This document shows, one piece after another, positions 34,823 to 44,043 of a DNA stretch of 64,000 nucleotides. Location: the NCBI GenBank assembly GCA_965278995.1, contig OZ257136.1, positions 1,302,001-1,366,000 on the forward strand. The letters are read 5' to 3'. Origin of the DNA: JADJYF01 sp965278995. Its GTDB lineage: Bacteria; Pseudomonadota; Gammaproteobacteria; Ga0077536. The position numbers were made by a program, and so were the translations under genes. The first letter of the stretch is position 1; each line of letters begins with the position of its first letter. Under the pieces are notes generated by a model. That model worked only from the letters and a program-made list of their open reading frames with translations, did not search any database and had not been told where the DNA came from.

Positions 34823-36084
34823 GTCCAGCACCTCATCAAGCCGGTATCGCTCTGCTTGGCGCGATGATGCTGGTTGTCATCGTCGTCGGCATCGCGGCCA
34901 GTGTCGGGTTGCGATCGGTGCATGACATCAGTGTCAGTACACGACTGACCGAGGCTGCAAACGCAGCCGTGGTCTTCACGGATCTCGAACGGCAGTCGCA
35001 GGCGGCGTTGGCCGCTGACAGCAAACGTGGCGAGACGGATACGACCACCGAAATGTGGGCCGAGACAACTTTGCTGAGCGCGCTAGCCGGTGGCCAAGGC
35101 CGGGCTCAGCTGCACGACCTGCAAGGTCGTTTCAATGTAAACAGCCTCGCGTTCGATCCGGCCGGCGGCGGGCTCGGTACGGGGGCCGGCGTGATCCCGC
35201 CAACCCCGGTCATCACGGAGCGTTCCGATGGTGCTGGCAGTTCAGCGACGACCAGCGCGCTCTCAAACGCGATGTCCGACCCATCGACCGACCCATCGAC
35301 GACGGCACAAGCGGCAGCGGAGGATGGCGCCGCACCGAAAGCCCCCAATGCCGCCGCAGCCGATGCAACGGTCATCGACCCCGGCATGCAGGCACTGGCA
35401 ATGCTCCCGGCTGTCGCCGCCGCGATCGCGGCGACGCCGTCAGCTGCTGGCGCAACAGCACCCACGGCAGGCGCGACTGCGCTCGTTTTGACACCACAAC
35501 AGGTCGCCATCGCGCGTTTTTCACTGTTGCTCCGTACGCTCGATCTCGACGAAGCGTTGCTGCCCGCGCTGCTCGACTGGATGGATAGTGACAGCGACGT
35601 TCGCTTTCCTAACGGCGCTGAAGACGACTATTACACCGAGCTGCCGGTGCCGTATCGCACCGCCAATCAAGCGCTGGTCGATGTCACCGAGCTCGCACTT
35701 GTTCGCGGATTCGATGCCGATGTTCGCGCAAAACTCGCACCGCATATCATCGCTTTGCCGGGGCAGTCGCCGATCAACGTCAACACCGCCGACGAGACTG
35801 TGCTCATGAGTCTCGCGCCGGCAATGGATGCGAGTGCGGCGAAGATGGTCATCAATGCACGCCAAGTAAAGCCATTCGAGAGCATCGACCAGTTCATGAA
35901 TCTGCCGGTACTGTTCGGCCGGCCGCTGGTCGCTGTCGGCCTGGCAACGGCGACTACCTATTTTCAGCTCGACATGAACGTGGCCAGCGGTCGCTCGACG
36001 ACGCAGGCCCGCGCGCTGCTCGGGCGCCGCGATCAGCTGAAAACGAGCGTCGTGCAACGCAGCCTTGGTTATCTCGATGAGTGA
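34819..36084 (+). CDS. gspK: T2SS minor pseudopilin GspK, with Ala-rich insertion
   Basis: Tip minor pseudopilin. From ATG 34819 (ATGA overlap with gspJ) it is 421 residues. The leader HQAG precedes IALLGAMMLVVIVVGIAASVG and lacks Glu5, the hallmark of GspK. LHDLQGRFNVNSL and the SAM-like segment SPINVNTADETVLMSLAP confirm the family. Between about residues 130 and 235 there is an Ala/Thr/Ser/Pro-rich low-complexity insertion that makes it much longer than the usual 300-330 residues. Confidence 0.92.
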   Translation: MSPAPHQAGIALLGAMMLVVIVVGIAASVGLRSVHDISVSTRLTEAANAAVVFTDLERQSQAALAADSKRGETDTTTEMWAETTLLSALAGGQGRAQLHDLQGRFNVNSLAFDPAGGGLGTGAGVIPPTPVITERSDGAGSSATTSALSNAMSDPSTDPSTTAQAAAEDGAAPKAPNAAAADATVIDPGMQALAMLPAVAAAIAATPSAAGATAPTAGATALVLTPQQVAIARFSLLLRTLDLDEALLPALLDWMDSDSDVRFPNGAEDDYYTELPVPYRTANQALVDVTELALVRGFDADVRAKLAPHIIALPGQSPINVNTADETVLMSLAPAMDASAAKMVINARQVKPFESIDQFMNLPVLFGRPLVAVGLATATTYFQLDMNVASGRSTTQARALLGRRDQLKTSVVQRSLGYLDE

Positions 36085-37270
36085 CGCGGCCCTTGCCTGG
36101 ATCGAGGTCGACGACCCGACCCGCTTGCGCTGGCGCGAGGCGGCGGGAGCATGGACCAGCGGCAATTACGCTGAGTTTGCCGCAACCTTGGCCGGGCGCG
36201 AACCGACCTTGCTGCTCGATGGCGCTCTGGTCACCCTGCTGCTCGCCGAGCTGCCGACAGGCGATGCGCGAACCGTGCGCCAGGCACTGCCTTATGCGAT
36301 CGAAGAGCGGCTCGCGCAGCCGCTGGAACAGGTTCGTCTGGCGCATGTACCGTTGGCTGTCGGTCGCTATCTGGTCGCCGCGATTGCCCGCCCGCTGTTC
36401 GAGTCCATCGTGCAAGCGCTGAGAGCGGCCGGGCTGCGCCCGCGCGCCGTCGCACCGGAGTTCTGCGCGCTGCCACTCGCTGCCGCGAGTTGGACCGTCG
36501 TTCTTGACGGCGACATGGCGACTGTACGAACAGCCGTGTACGCCGGCATCAAGGTGACGCAGGCTGCGCTCCCTGGACTCATTGTGGAACTCCGGCGCGA
36601 ATTCCCCCTGACCGAGGGTATCGACGTCTATGCCAACGATGATGCGCAGAGTACGTTCCCGCGCAGCGCCTGCGCCGGACTTGCGCTCACCTGGCATGCG
36701 CCTATCGATGACGAGATGGCGCTGGCAACGCTCGCCAACGCTGCGCCGCTCAGCCTCGTCGACAGCGTGCGTGACCCGCGACTTGCCGCTCGCAGCGCCA
36801 GACTCTGGGGTGCGGTTGCGGCCTGCACAGTGCTGCTGATCGTTGGCTGGCCGGCGCTGCTGGTTGGGCAGAACCAGCTGCAGACGCGGGCGGTGGCCGC
36901 TTTGAGTGCTGCCAACCACGCTCTGTTCAAGCAGACTTTCCCCGACGTCACGCGCGTGGTGAATGCCCGCGTGCAGGCCGATCAGGCGCTCCTCGCGATG
37001 CGCGGTAACGTCGTTCCACCGTCGCGGTTTCTTGAACTTCTGGCGCGCCTCGATGCCGTCAGCTCTGCGGATTTTCCGGCTGACACTCGCATCGCGATCA
37101 TCACGTTTTCCGGCAGTTCATTCGAACTTGCGGTTGAAACAATGACCATGAACGATACCGAGACCCTGCGCGCAGCGCTGGTGGCTGCGGGCTTGAGCGC
37201 TGAGATGTTGTCGACGGAGTCGGCGACCGACAAAATTGTTTCGCGACTGCGCGTCGGCGAGGGCCAGTGA
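36077..37270 (+). CDS. gspL: T2SS inner-membrane protein GspL
   Basis: Bitopic inner-membrane protein linking the GspE ATPase to GspM. 397 residues from ATG 36077, which overlaps gspK by 8 bp. The N-terminal cytosolic actin-like domain has LPYAIEERLAQPLEQVRLAH; one transmembrane helix is near residue 250 (AVAACTVLLIVGWPALLVG); a small periplasmic ferredoxin-like domain follows (FLELLARLDAV...FSGSSFELAV). The 3' end overlaps gspM by one base. Confidence 0.9.
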   Translation: MSDAALAWIEVDDPTRLRWREAAGAWTSGNYAEFAATLAGREPTLLLDGALVTLLLAELPTGDARTVRQALPYAIEERLAQPLEQVRLAHVPLAVGRYLVAAIARPLFESIVQALRAAGLRPRAVAPEFCALPLAAASWTVVLDGDMATVRTAVYAGIKVTQAALPGLIVELRREFPLTEGIDVYANDDAQSTFPRSACAGLALTWHAPIDDEMALATLANAAPLSLVDSVRDPRLAARSARLWGAVAACTVLLIVGWPALLVGQNQLQTRAVAALSAANHALFKQTFPDVTRVVNARVQADQALLAMRGNVVPPSRFLELLARLDAVSSADFPADTRIAIITFSGSSFELAVETMTMNDTETLRAALVAAGLSAEMLSTESATDKIVSRLRVGEGQ

Positions 37271-37785
37271 TGCGCGCCTGGCTGGACGATCGCAGTACGC
37301 AGGAGAAGATCATTCTCGTCGTCGGCGCGAGTGTGGTTTTCGGTGCTGCGTATTTTCTGTTTCTGCTCGAGCCCCTGATGCAGAGCAACGAACGCCTGGC
37401 GCTGCGTGTGCAGGCCGAGAGACGCCTGCACACGCATTTGACCGAGGTGAATCGTGAAGTGCAGTCGGTGGGCGCGCCGGGGCAGATGACGATACCGTCG
37501 CCGGTCGCACCCGGTGCACTGGTCTCGGTCGTAACGGCGACGGCACAGACGGCCGGTATACAACCCTACACCAGACGCATGACGCCACTCGGCCCCGATG
37601 CATTGAGCGTGTTCTTCGAGGCCGCGCCGTTCACGGACTTGACCACCTGGTTGTTGCGCTTACGGAACGACCACGGTATCGACGTCGAACAGGCCGCCAT
37701 CAGCGCCAACGCCGTCGCTGGCCTCGTCGACGCGCAGTTGAGTCTGCGTAATCGCGGCGCCGCGCTGCCGCCGCGACCGCAGTAG
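37270..37785 (+). CDS. gspM: T2SS inner-membrane protein GspM
   Basis: Partner of GspL in the inner-membrane platform. 171 residues from ATG 37270 (the preceding GTG at 37267 is in frame). One transmembrane helix (about 15-35, IILVVGASVVFGAAYFLFLLEPL), then a short coiled segment and a small periplasmic domain with FFEAAPFTDLTTWLLRLRNDHGI, typical of GspM. It ends 8 bp from the convergent end of gspF. No gspN follows. Confidence 0.88.
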   Translation: MRAWLDDRSTQEKIILVVGASVVFGAAYFLFLLEPLMQSNERLALRVQAERRLHTHLTEVNREVQSVGAPGQMTIPSPVAPGALVSVVTATAQTAGIQPYTRRMTPLGPDALSVFFEAAPFTDLTTWLLRLRNDHGIDVEQAAISANAVAGLVDAQLSLRNRGAALPPRPQ

Positions 37786-37793
37786 CGTCGCAC

Positions 37794-38993
37794 TTACACC
37801 AGTCGATTCATGTCGAAGATCGGCAGCAGTATGCCGAGTACAACGACCAGCACGACCAGACCCATGATCAGGATCAGGGCTGGTTCGGCGAGCCCCATGA
37901 GAATGGCGATTTTCATTTGCAGGCCCCGTTCGTGCGCGTCGGCGGCGGAATCGAGCATTTTCGGCAATTCACCCGAGCTCTCGCCGTTGGCGACGAGATG
38001 GGCCAGCAACGGCGGAAGCCCCTCGACCTGAGCCAACGCCTGGCTCAGCGCAGTGCCTTCGCGGACGCGCTCAATCACGCGGTCGAGTTCGAGCCCGGTC
38101 GCTGTGTTACCGACCGACTTGGTCGCGATCGTCAACGCCTCCAGCATGGCCAGTCCGCTGCCGAGCAGAATGGCGAGCGTGCGCGCAAAGCGCCCGCCAT
38201 CTGCTTCGCGCTGCATGCGACCGGTCAGCGGCAGCCTCAGAAGCAGTCGATCGAGCGCAAGGCGTGGGCCTGCGCGACGTAGCGTATGACGCACGAACAG
38301 GCCCAGGCCGAGCAGACAGGCGGCAACAATCAGTCCGTAGCTGCGTACGAACGCGCTGGTCCCGATCAGGAAACGCGTTATCGCCGGCAGTTCCCGATCC
38401 ATCTGCTCGAACACTTTGACGACTTCCGGCACGACATAAGCGAGCAGACCGGTAACCACGGCAATCGCGACCACGGTCAATACGGCCGGATAAATCATGG
38501 CGACTCGCAAGCGCTGCGCGAGCCGTTGGCGCTCTTCGAGAAAATCAGCGAGACGGTTCAACACAGTCGGCAGATGCCGCGTCTGCGCACCGGCCGCAAC
38601 CGTTGCGCGATAAACAGCGGGGAACACCCGCGGAAACTGATCGAGGCCGTCGGCCAGCCCATGGCCTTCGAGCACGCGGGCGCGCACATCGAGTGCGACG
38701 CGCTTGAACTCAGCGCCCTCGGATTGCTTCGAGAGTGCCGTCAGCGCATCGTCTACCGGCAGGCCCGACGCGAGCAGTGTGCCCAGCAGGCGGGTGAACA
38801 GGACAACTTCGTCCGCAGAGAGCCGTGCTCGTGGCGGACGCGTACCGCTCTCTCGGCGCGAACTCGACACGCTGAGCGGGACCAGTCCCTGATCGCGCAG
38901 ACGCTGACGCGCCTGCTGAAGTGTGTCAGCTTCAGTGACCCCACGTCGGCGCGCCCCATCGGCGGTCAGCGCCAGATAATCGTAAGCGGGCAC
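37794..38993 (-). CDS. gspF: T2SS inner-membrane platform protein GspF
   Basis: Polytopic platform protein that contacts GspE. 399 residues with two T2SSF domains: an N-terminal one (LLASGLPVDDALTALSKQS, LRVAMIYPAVLTVVAIAV) and a C-terminal one (FARTLAILLGSGLAMLEALTIATKSVGN, IAILMGLAEPALILIMGLVVL). Three transmembrane helices are visible. It is the last gene of the minus-strand gspC-D-E-F block and converges with gspM. Confidence 0.95.
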   Translation of the reverse strand: MPAYDYLALTADGARRRGVTEADTLQQARQRLRDQGLVPLSVSSSRRESGTRPPRARLSADEVVLFTRLLGTLLASGLPVDDALTALSKQSEGAEFKRVALDVRARVLEGHGLADGLDQFPRVFPAVYRATVAAGAQTRHLPTVLNRLADFLEERQRLAQRLRVAMIYPAVLTVVAIAVVTGLLAYVVPEVVKVFEQMDRELPAITRFLIGTSAFVRSYGLIVAACLLGLGLFVRHTLRRAGPRLALDRLLLRLPLTGRMQREADGGRFARTLAILLGSGLAMLEALTIATKSVGNTATGLELDRVIERVREGTALSQALAQVEGLPPLLAHLVANGESSGELPKMLDSAADAHERGLQMKIAILMGLAEPALILIMGLVVLVVVLGILLPIFDMNRLV

Positions 38994-39011
38994 GGCTGCG
39001 CGCGGCCAGTG

Positions 39012-40484
39012 TCAGGTTGCGAGCGTGACGCGGATCAGTTCTTCCGCGGTGGTCTCACCGGCCAGCACTTTGCCGAGGCCGTTGGCGAACAGGCTCTCCG
39101 AATGACGCCGCACGCAGTCTTCGATAGCAGGTTCACCGGCATCATCATGAATGAGGCGGCGAACTTCCTTGTCGATGGTGACGAGTTCATAGAGCGCGGT
39201 GCGCCCACGAAAACCTATCTGCAGACAATGCGCGCAACCCACGGCTTCGAACAGCGTACCGGAGGCGAGCGCTTCGTCAGTGGTCTGAAGTCTTGCGGCG
39301 AGTGCGTGATCCGGCGTCAGTGGATTTCGGCAACGCGGGCACAATCGCCGCACCAGCCGCTGCGCCAACACGCCGACCAGACTGGAAGCGAGCAGGAATG
39401 GCTCGGTGCCCATGTCACGGAGGCGGGTCAGCGCGCCGACCGCGGAATTCGTATGCAGGGTCGAGAGCACCAGATGTCCGGTCAGACTGGCCTGCACAGC
39501 CACCTGCGCGGTTTCGAGATCGCGGATTTCGCCGACCATAACGACATCCGGATCCTGGCGCAGAATGGCGCGCAGACCGCGCGCGAACGTCATGTCGACT
39601 TTGGTGTTGACCTGGGTTTGCGCGATGCCGTCGATGTAATACTCGATCGGATCCTCGACCGTCATGATATTGCGGCTGCGGTCGTTGATGCGGGTGAGCG
39701 CCGCATACAGGGTCGTTGTCTTGCCCGAACCGGTCGGGCCGGTGACCAGAAAAATGCCGTGCGGCAGATGCACGATGCGATCGATATCACCCGTCGTCGC
39801 GGTATCCATGCCGATCTGTTCCAGATTCAGTCGGCCGGCCTGTTTGTCGAGCAGACGCAAAACCACTCTTTCACCGCCGCCGGAAGGAATCGTCGAGACA
39901 CGCACGTCGACCGGCCGGTTGGCGATGCGCAGTGAAATGCGGCCATCCTGCGGTACGCGTTTCTCGGCGATATCGAGTTTCGCCATGATCTTGATGCGCG
40001 AGACCAGCAGTGGCCCGATGGCCGCCGGCGGCTCCATGACCTGACGCAGGACGCCATCGACACGCAGTCGAATAGACAATCGCGATTCGAACGGTTCGAT
40101 GTGGATATCAGACGCATTCTCGCGAATGGCTTCCGCGATAACGCCGTTGATCAGGCGGATGATCGGTGCATCGTCGGCACTTTCCAGCAGGTCGGTCGGT
40201 TCGCGCAGGCCTTCGGCGAGCGAGGCCAGATCGAACTCGTCGTTGATGTCGGCGATGACCTGATCGTTGCTCTGTGCGTTGCCCTCGTAGCTCAACTGCA
40301 GCGCGCGTTCGAATTCGTCGTCGGAAAGTGCGAGCAGTTCAGCCGGGTGACCGATTACGCGCTGCGCTTCGGCCAACGCCGAACTGGCCGTACCGTGACG
40401 GAACACCACCACCGGCGCTTCATCGTCGACTCCTTTGCGCACGAACACGCCGTGGCGGCGCGCGAATGCGAACGGCACGTTCAT
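39012..40484 (-). CDS. gspE: T2SS ATPase GspE
   Basis: Hexameric cytosolic ATPase that drives pseudopilus assembly. 490 residues: an N-terminal GspL-binding region, the Asp and His boxes, Walker A (GPTGSGKTTTLY, about residue 245), Walker B (DPDVVMVGEIRD), and a zinc-binding CPRC...CAHC pair in the C-terminal part. The start ATG overlaps the gspD stop as ATGA (40481-40484), and gspF follows 18 bp downstream. Confidence 0.96.
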   Translation of the reverse strand: MNVPFAFARRHGVFVRKGVDDEAPVVVFRHGTASSALAEAQRVIGHPAELLALSDDEFERALQLSYEGNAQSNDQVIADINDEFDLASLAEGLREPTDLLESADDAPIIRLINGVIAEAIRENASDIHIEPFESRLSIRLRVDGVLRQVMEPPAAIGPLLVSRIKIMAKLDIAEKRVPQDGRISLRIANRPVDVRVSTIPSGGGERVVLRLLDKQAGRLNLEQIGMDTATTGDIDRIVHLPHGIFLVTGPTGSGKTTTLYAALTRINDRSRNIMTVEDPIEYYIDGIAQTQVNTKVDMTFARGLRAILRQDPDVVMVGEIRDLETAQVAVQASLTGHLVLSTLHTNSAVGALTRLRDMGTEPFLLASSLVGVLAQRLVRRLCPRCRNPLTPDHALAARLQTTDEALASGTLFEAVGCAHCLQIGFRGRTALYELVTIDKEVRRLIHDDAGEPAIEDCVRRHSESLFANGLGKVLAGETTAEELIRVTLAT

Positions 40485-42424
40485 TCGAGCAGTCCGTCGA
40501 TCGCCGGCAGGCTCGGCGCCTCCTGGCGCAACAGATTGCGACGTTTCGGTTCGGCTTCGAGCTGGCGTTCCTGCAGATAATCGTAACGCTTGGCGGCGGT
40601 GGCCTGGTTGCCGGCTTTATCGCGCACGATCGATGGCCGCAGGAAGACCATCAGATTGGTCTTGGTCACATCGCTGCGGGCATTCTTGAACAGCTGGCCG
40701 AGCAGTGGTATGTCACCAAGGAACGGCACTTTCTGGTCGTTCTCGCGCAGATCTTTCTGGATCAATCCGCCCAATACGACGATGTTCTTGTCATCGACCA
40801 GCACCGTGGTTTTGATTGACCGTTTATTGGTGATGAGGTCGGCGCCCGAGGTCGAACTGTCGACGCTGGAGACTTCCTGTTCGAGTTCGAGCGTCACCGT
40901 GTCGCCTTCGTTGATCTGCGGCTTGACGCGCAACAGGATGCCGACGTCCTTGCGCTCAATGGTCTGAAACGGATTGTCCGGCGTGGTCGTGTTATTGGTG
41001 AACTGCCCGGTGACGAACGGCACGTTCTGGCCGACGACGATCTCCGCTTCGGCGTTATCGAGCGTCATCAAGGTCGGTGTCGACAGCACGTTGGTATAAC
41101 GGTCCGAGCTCAGCGCGCGCAGCAGCACGCGGATATCGCCGGTCCGCATCAGGCCGAAAGTGAGACCGGTACCGAGCTCGAGCCCGTTCTCGCCGAGCGC
41201 GCTGTCGATGCCGCCGGATTGCACGCCGGGAAACAAGGTACCGGTGACTAATCCGGAATTCGTTCTACTGGTCTGCCATTGCACGCCGAGTTCGTCGGCG
41301 CGCTGGGTCGTGAGTTCGGCAATGATGCCCTCGACCAGGACCTGTGCGCGCCGCACGTCGAGCTGGGCGATGACATCTTTCAATACGCGCATATCCTTGA
41401 CCGGAGCCTGGATAATCAGGGTATTGGTCGATTCATCGGCCTGGATCGACAAGCCCGCCGGGCCGGACGGCGCGACCGGCGGCTGGCCGCCATCGAGACC
41501 CTGACCCGAACTTGATTGCCCGCTCAGTACACCTTGCAACACCGGCACGAGATCGACCGCCGAAGCAAAACGGAGTGGCACGACTTCGACGTGATCGGGC
41601 CCATGATCAGGGCCGTCGAGTGCGCGGACGAGTTGCTTGTAGCGAGCCATATCGACCGGCGCACTATGAATAACGATGGTATTCGTTCGGGGATAAGCAA
41701 CGAATGGCTGCCCGCCGGGCACCTGGCCTTGCTGACCGCCGGGGCCGGTCAGCGCATTCAGCGTGGTGACGAGATCCTCGGCCGACGCATTCTCGAGTTG
41801 AACCAGATCGATGGAGAGGTCGGCGTCGATATCGAGTTCAGCGATCAGCCGCATCAGTCGTTGTACGTTGGCGCCTGAGTCAGCGATGACTATAGTATTG
41901 CTGGCAATGAAGCCAGCAAGATGAGCTTCCTGTGGCAGCAGCGGGCGCAGGATGGCCACGAGTTCAGCAGCGCTCACATGCTTGACGGGAATGACCGCGG
42001 TGACCAGCGCATCGTTGCCAAGTACGCGCGGGTCGGCGCCGCCTTCCTGTTTGGCGATGGCGTCCGGCACTATCTTGATGACCTTGCCACTGGGCACGGC
42101 ACTGAAGCCGTGCACTTTCAATATCGACAGGAAAATATCGTAAAGGCCGCTAGCCGAGGTCGGTGCCGAGGAGATGACCGTGACGGTGCCTTTGACGCGC
42201 GGATCGACGATGAAATTCTTGCCGGTGATGTCGGCTACGCTGGCGATGAATGCGCGGATATCCGCATCGCGCAGATTGAGCGTGATCTCGCCGCTTTCGC
42301 CACGCACCACGCCGGCCTCGGTTTCGGCGCCATCGACCAGCACCGGCTGCAGCCCGCCCAGCGCCAGCAGCGCGCCGAGCACGGTCGCTGTCAGTGCGCG
42401 CAAATAGCGGCGGCGCATATTCAT
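40481..42424 (-). CDS. gspD: T2SS secretin GspD
   Basis: Outer-membrane secretin through which T2SS substrates leave. From ATG 42424 (647 residues) there is a signal peptide of about 34 residues. It is followed by N0 (ITLNLRDADIRAFIASVADITGKNFIVDPRV) and N1-N3 (IPVKHVSAAELVAILRPLLP, NTIVIADS) domains, and the secretin core (VQWQTS..., PTLMTLDNAEAEIVVGQNVPFVTG, VLGGLIQKD). A TTG at 42448 would add 8 residues. It has no long C-terminal pilotin-binding S-domain signature that I can recognise. It overlaps gspE. Confidence 0.95.
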   Translation of the reverse strand: MNMRRRYLRALTATVLGALLALGGLQPVLVDGAETEAGVVRGESGEITLNLRDADIRAFIASVADITGKNFIVDPRVKGTVTVISSAPTSASGLYDIFLSILKVHGFSAVPSGKVIKIVPDAIAKQEGGADPRVLGNDALVTAVIPVKHVSAAELVAILRPLLPQEAHLAGFIASNTIVIADSGANVQRLMRLIAELDIDADLSIDLVQLENASAEDLVTTLNALTGPGGQQGQVPGGQPFVAYPRTNTIVIHSAPVDMARYKQLVRALDGPDHGPDHVEVVPLRFASAVDLVPVLQGVLSGQSSSGQGLDGGQPPVAPSGPAGLSIQADESTNTLIIQAPVKDMRVLKDVIAQLDVRRAQVLVEGIIAELTTQRADELGVQWQTSRTNSGLVTGTLFPGVQSGGIDSALGENGLELGTGLTFGLMRTGDIRVLLRALSSDRYTNVLSTPTLMTLDNAEAEIVVGQNVPFVTGQFTNNTTTPDNPFQTIERKDVGILLRVKPQINEGDTVTLELEQEVSSVDSSTSGADLITNKRSIKTTVLVDDKNIVVLGGLIQKDLRENDQKVPFLGDIPLLGQLFKNARSDVTKTNLMVFLRPSIVRDKAGNQATAAKRYDYLQERQLEAEPKRRNLLRQEAPSLPAIDGLLE

Positions 42425-42545
42425 AACTATTCTAGGTATCGATGACAAGATTCTGAATCCATGGGACTACTTTATTCCAGCGCCTGCGCCGTGACAAGGT
42501 GAAGCAGATGGGTATCCGCTGGCGGGCAGCGGTTCGAGGAGGCCC

Positions 42546-43217
42546 TCAGTTCGGGCCGGGAATGCCGGACATCCCCTCCGTGGTCGGCAGTGCCGGCGGA
42601 AAGTTCTCTGGCATACCGTTCACGATCAGGGCTGCGCCGCCGGCAGTCTCGGGCAGCGACACGGCGAGCAGTTCGCCCCCTTTCTCGACCACGATGCGGT
42701 GCGTCTCGATGTAACGGATGATGGCATCCCCCGGCAGACTGTCGCCGATGCGGTAGTCTTTGAACGGTCCGCTGCCGCCGTCGATGATCGCGCGCCGCGC
42801 GGCAGGTTCCGTGGCAAACACCACGCCGCGCAGCGTCACGCCGAGCCCGGCCTCTGGCAGTTCGCCTGGCGAGGTTTCGGGCAATTCGGCGGCGGCCGGC
42901 GGTTTTACTGCGGCTGTGGCCGGGACATCTGCCGCCGGTGGTGTGTATCGCCCAAACAGCAGGCTGTTGGCGAGACTGCCGAGATCGGTTGTCGGGTTGC
43001 TGTCGGTGACCGTCGAGCCACCCGACGCTGTTGCTGTGCGGTCCGGGAGTCGGGCAGCTGCGCGGGCGTCGAGCAGCCTGCCGACTTCGCGCGTGCCACC
43101 GACCATCAAGGTCGCAGCCAGGAGAGCACAAATAGCACCCGGCAGAACCCAGCCGCCAAGGGCGGCCGACATATACAACGTGCTGACGGGATGCCGCGAG
43201 CGGCCGACTGCATTCAT
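42546..43217 (-). CDS. gspC: T2SS inner-membrane protein GspC
   Basis: Links the inner-membrane platform to the secretin. From ATG 43217 (223 residues): one N-terminal transmembrane helix (VLPGAICALLAATLMVG), an HR domain beginning with LANSLLFGRY and GVTLRGVVFATEPAARRAIIDGG...YRIGDSLPGDAIIRYIETHRIVVEKGGE, and a short Pro/Gly tail without a PDZ domain. The open frame extends to 43280. A -10-like TATAAG lies at 43287-43282 on the minus strand, inside a small hairpin. It leads gspC-D-E-F. Confidence 0.88.
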   Translation of the reverse strand: MNAVGRSRHPVSTLYMSAALGGWVLPGAICALLAATLMVGGTREVGRLLDARAAARLPDRTATASGGSTVTDSNPTTDLGSLANSLLFGRYTPPAADVPATAAVKPPAAAELPETSPGELPEAGLGVTLRGVVFATEPAARRAIIDGGSGPFKDYRIGDSLPGDAIIRYIETHRIVVEKGGELLAVSLPETAGGAALIVNGMPENFPPALPTTEGMSGIPGPN

Positions 43218-43341
43218 AAATACGGGTTCGTGGCGAGTGTGCGGTTGCTGTTCGGGTTGGGCCCAGCTGGCGGACCGCATGCTTATAGCATGTCCGCGTT
43301 AACGGAGCCGTGACACGTGCACCGAGGGCGCGAGCGACGTG

Positions 43342-44043
43342 TTAAGGCGACTGATTCGCCTGAGCCTCGTTGACCGGTAATAGTTCTTCGGCCATGCGAT
43401 CTTCAGCATCCTGCACGGCGTTCTCGACTGCGACGCTGGCGATGCCGGTCAGGGGTTCGCGTTGGCGGAGTGCATCCCAGGCGGACTTGTGCTGGTATTG
43501 TTCCAGGAGTTCCCGGTTCATCTGATACAGCGCGAGATTGTGTGTCTCGGCCTCATGCAGAGCTGCGCTGGTCGTCGCCAGCGTTGCTTCGAGTGTCTGA
43601 CGCGCAGTCTCTGTCTCGGCCTGCTGCGTGCGCATGGCTTTGTAGAGGTCAGCGACTTCGTGGAGTTTTGCGTCGGTCAGTTTCAGGCGTGTCTGCGTTT
43701 TTTCGAGCTTGCTGGCCAGGCCGGTCTCGCGGCGAGTGCCGGCGGCGATGCTGGCTTCCGCAGTTTTCAGGGCCGTCGCGCCAGTCTCGGCTGCGGCAGT
43801 TGCCTGTGCTAGGGCACGTTCCTTGCCGGCGAGTTCACCGCGCAGGCGCGCGACTTCGGCCTCGGCCTGGGCGCGCTGTTGTGCAAGTTGTTTCAGCAGA
43901 CCTTGTGCTTTGAGCAGCGCCTGCTGGGTCTGCTGAACGCCACCTTCGGCCTGGGCGGCCCCACTGGTTATCAGCAGTGCGCTCAGCAACGCAGTGTTGA
44001 TGATGGCCAGTCGGCGAGTGGATTTCACGTTAGAACCGCGCAT
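43342..44043 (-). CDS. Periplasmic coiled-coil protein of unknown function
   Basis: I do not recognise a named family. From ATG 44043 (233 residues; GTG 44028 is an alternative) it has a signal peptide (about 1-33, ending GAAQAEGG). A long heptad-patterned region rich in Ala/Gln/Glu/Leu follows (LLKQLAQQRAQAEAEVARLRGELAGKER..., about 40-180), then a C-terminal helical part. The start overlaps the end of the porin gene, so it belongs to the same operon as the TPS/ExbBD/porin genes. It could be an envelope-spanning organiser for the porin or TonB-like protein, which is only inference. Confidence 0.75.
   Translation of the reverse strand: MRGSNVKSTRRLAIINTALLSALLITSGAAQAEGGVQQTQQALLKAQGLLKQLAQQRAQAEAEVARLRGELAGKERALAQATAAAETGATALKTAEASIAAGTRRETGLASKLEKTQTRLKLTDAKLHEVADLYKAMRTQQAETETARQTLEATLATTSAALHEAETHNLALYQMNRELLEQYQHKSAWDALRQREPLTGIASVAVENAVQDAEDRMAEELLPVNEAQANQSP

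Noticed and set aside
38286..39935. 549-residue plus-strand open frame over gspF-gspE
   Set aside because: It is antisense to two well-conserved T2SS genes and has no recognisable domain; long shadow frames are expected at this GC content.
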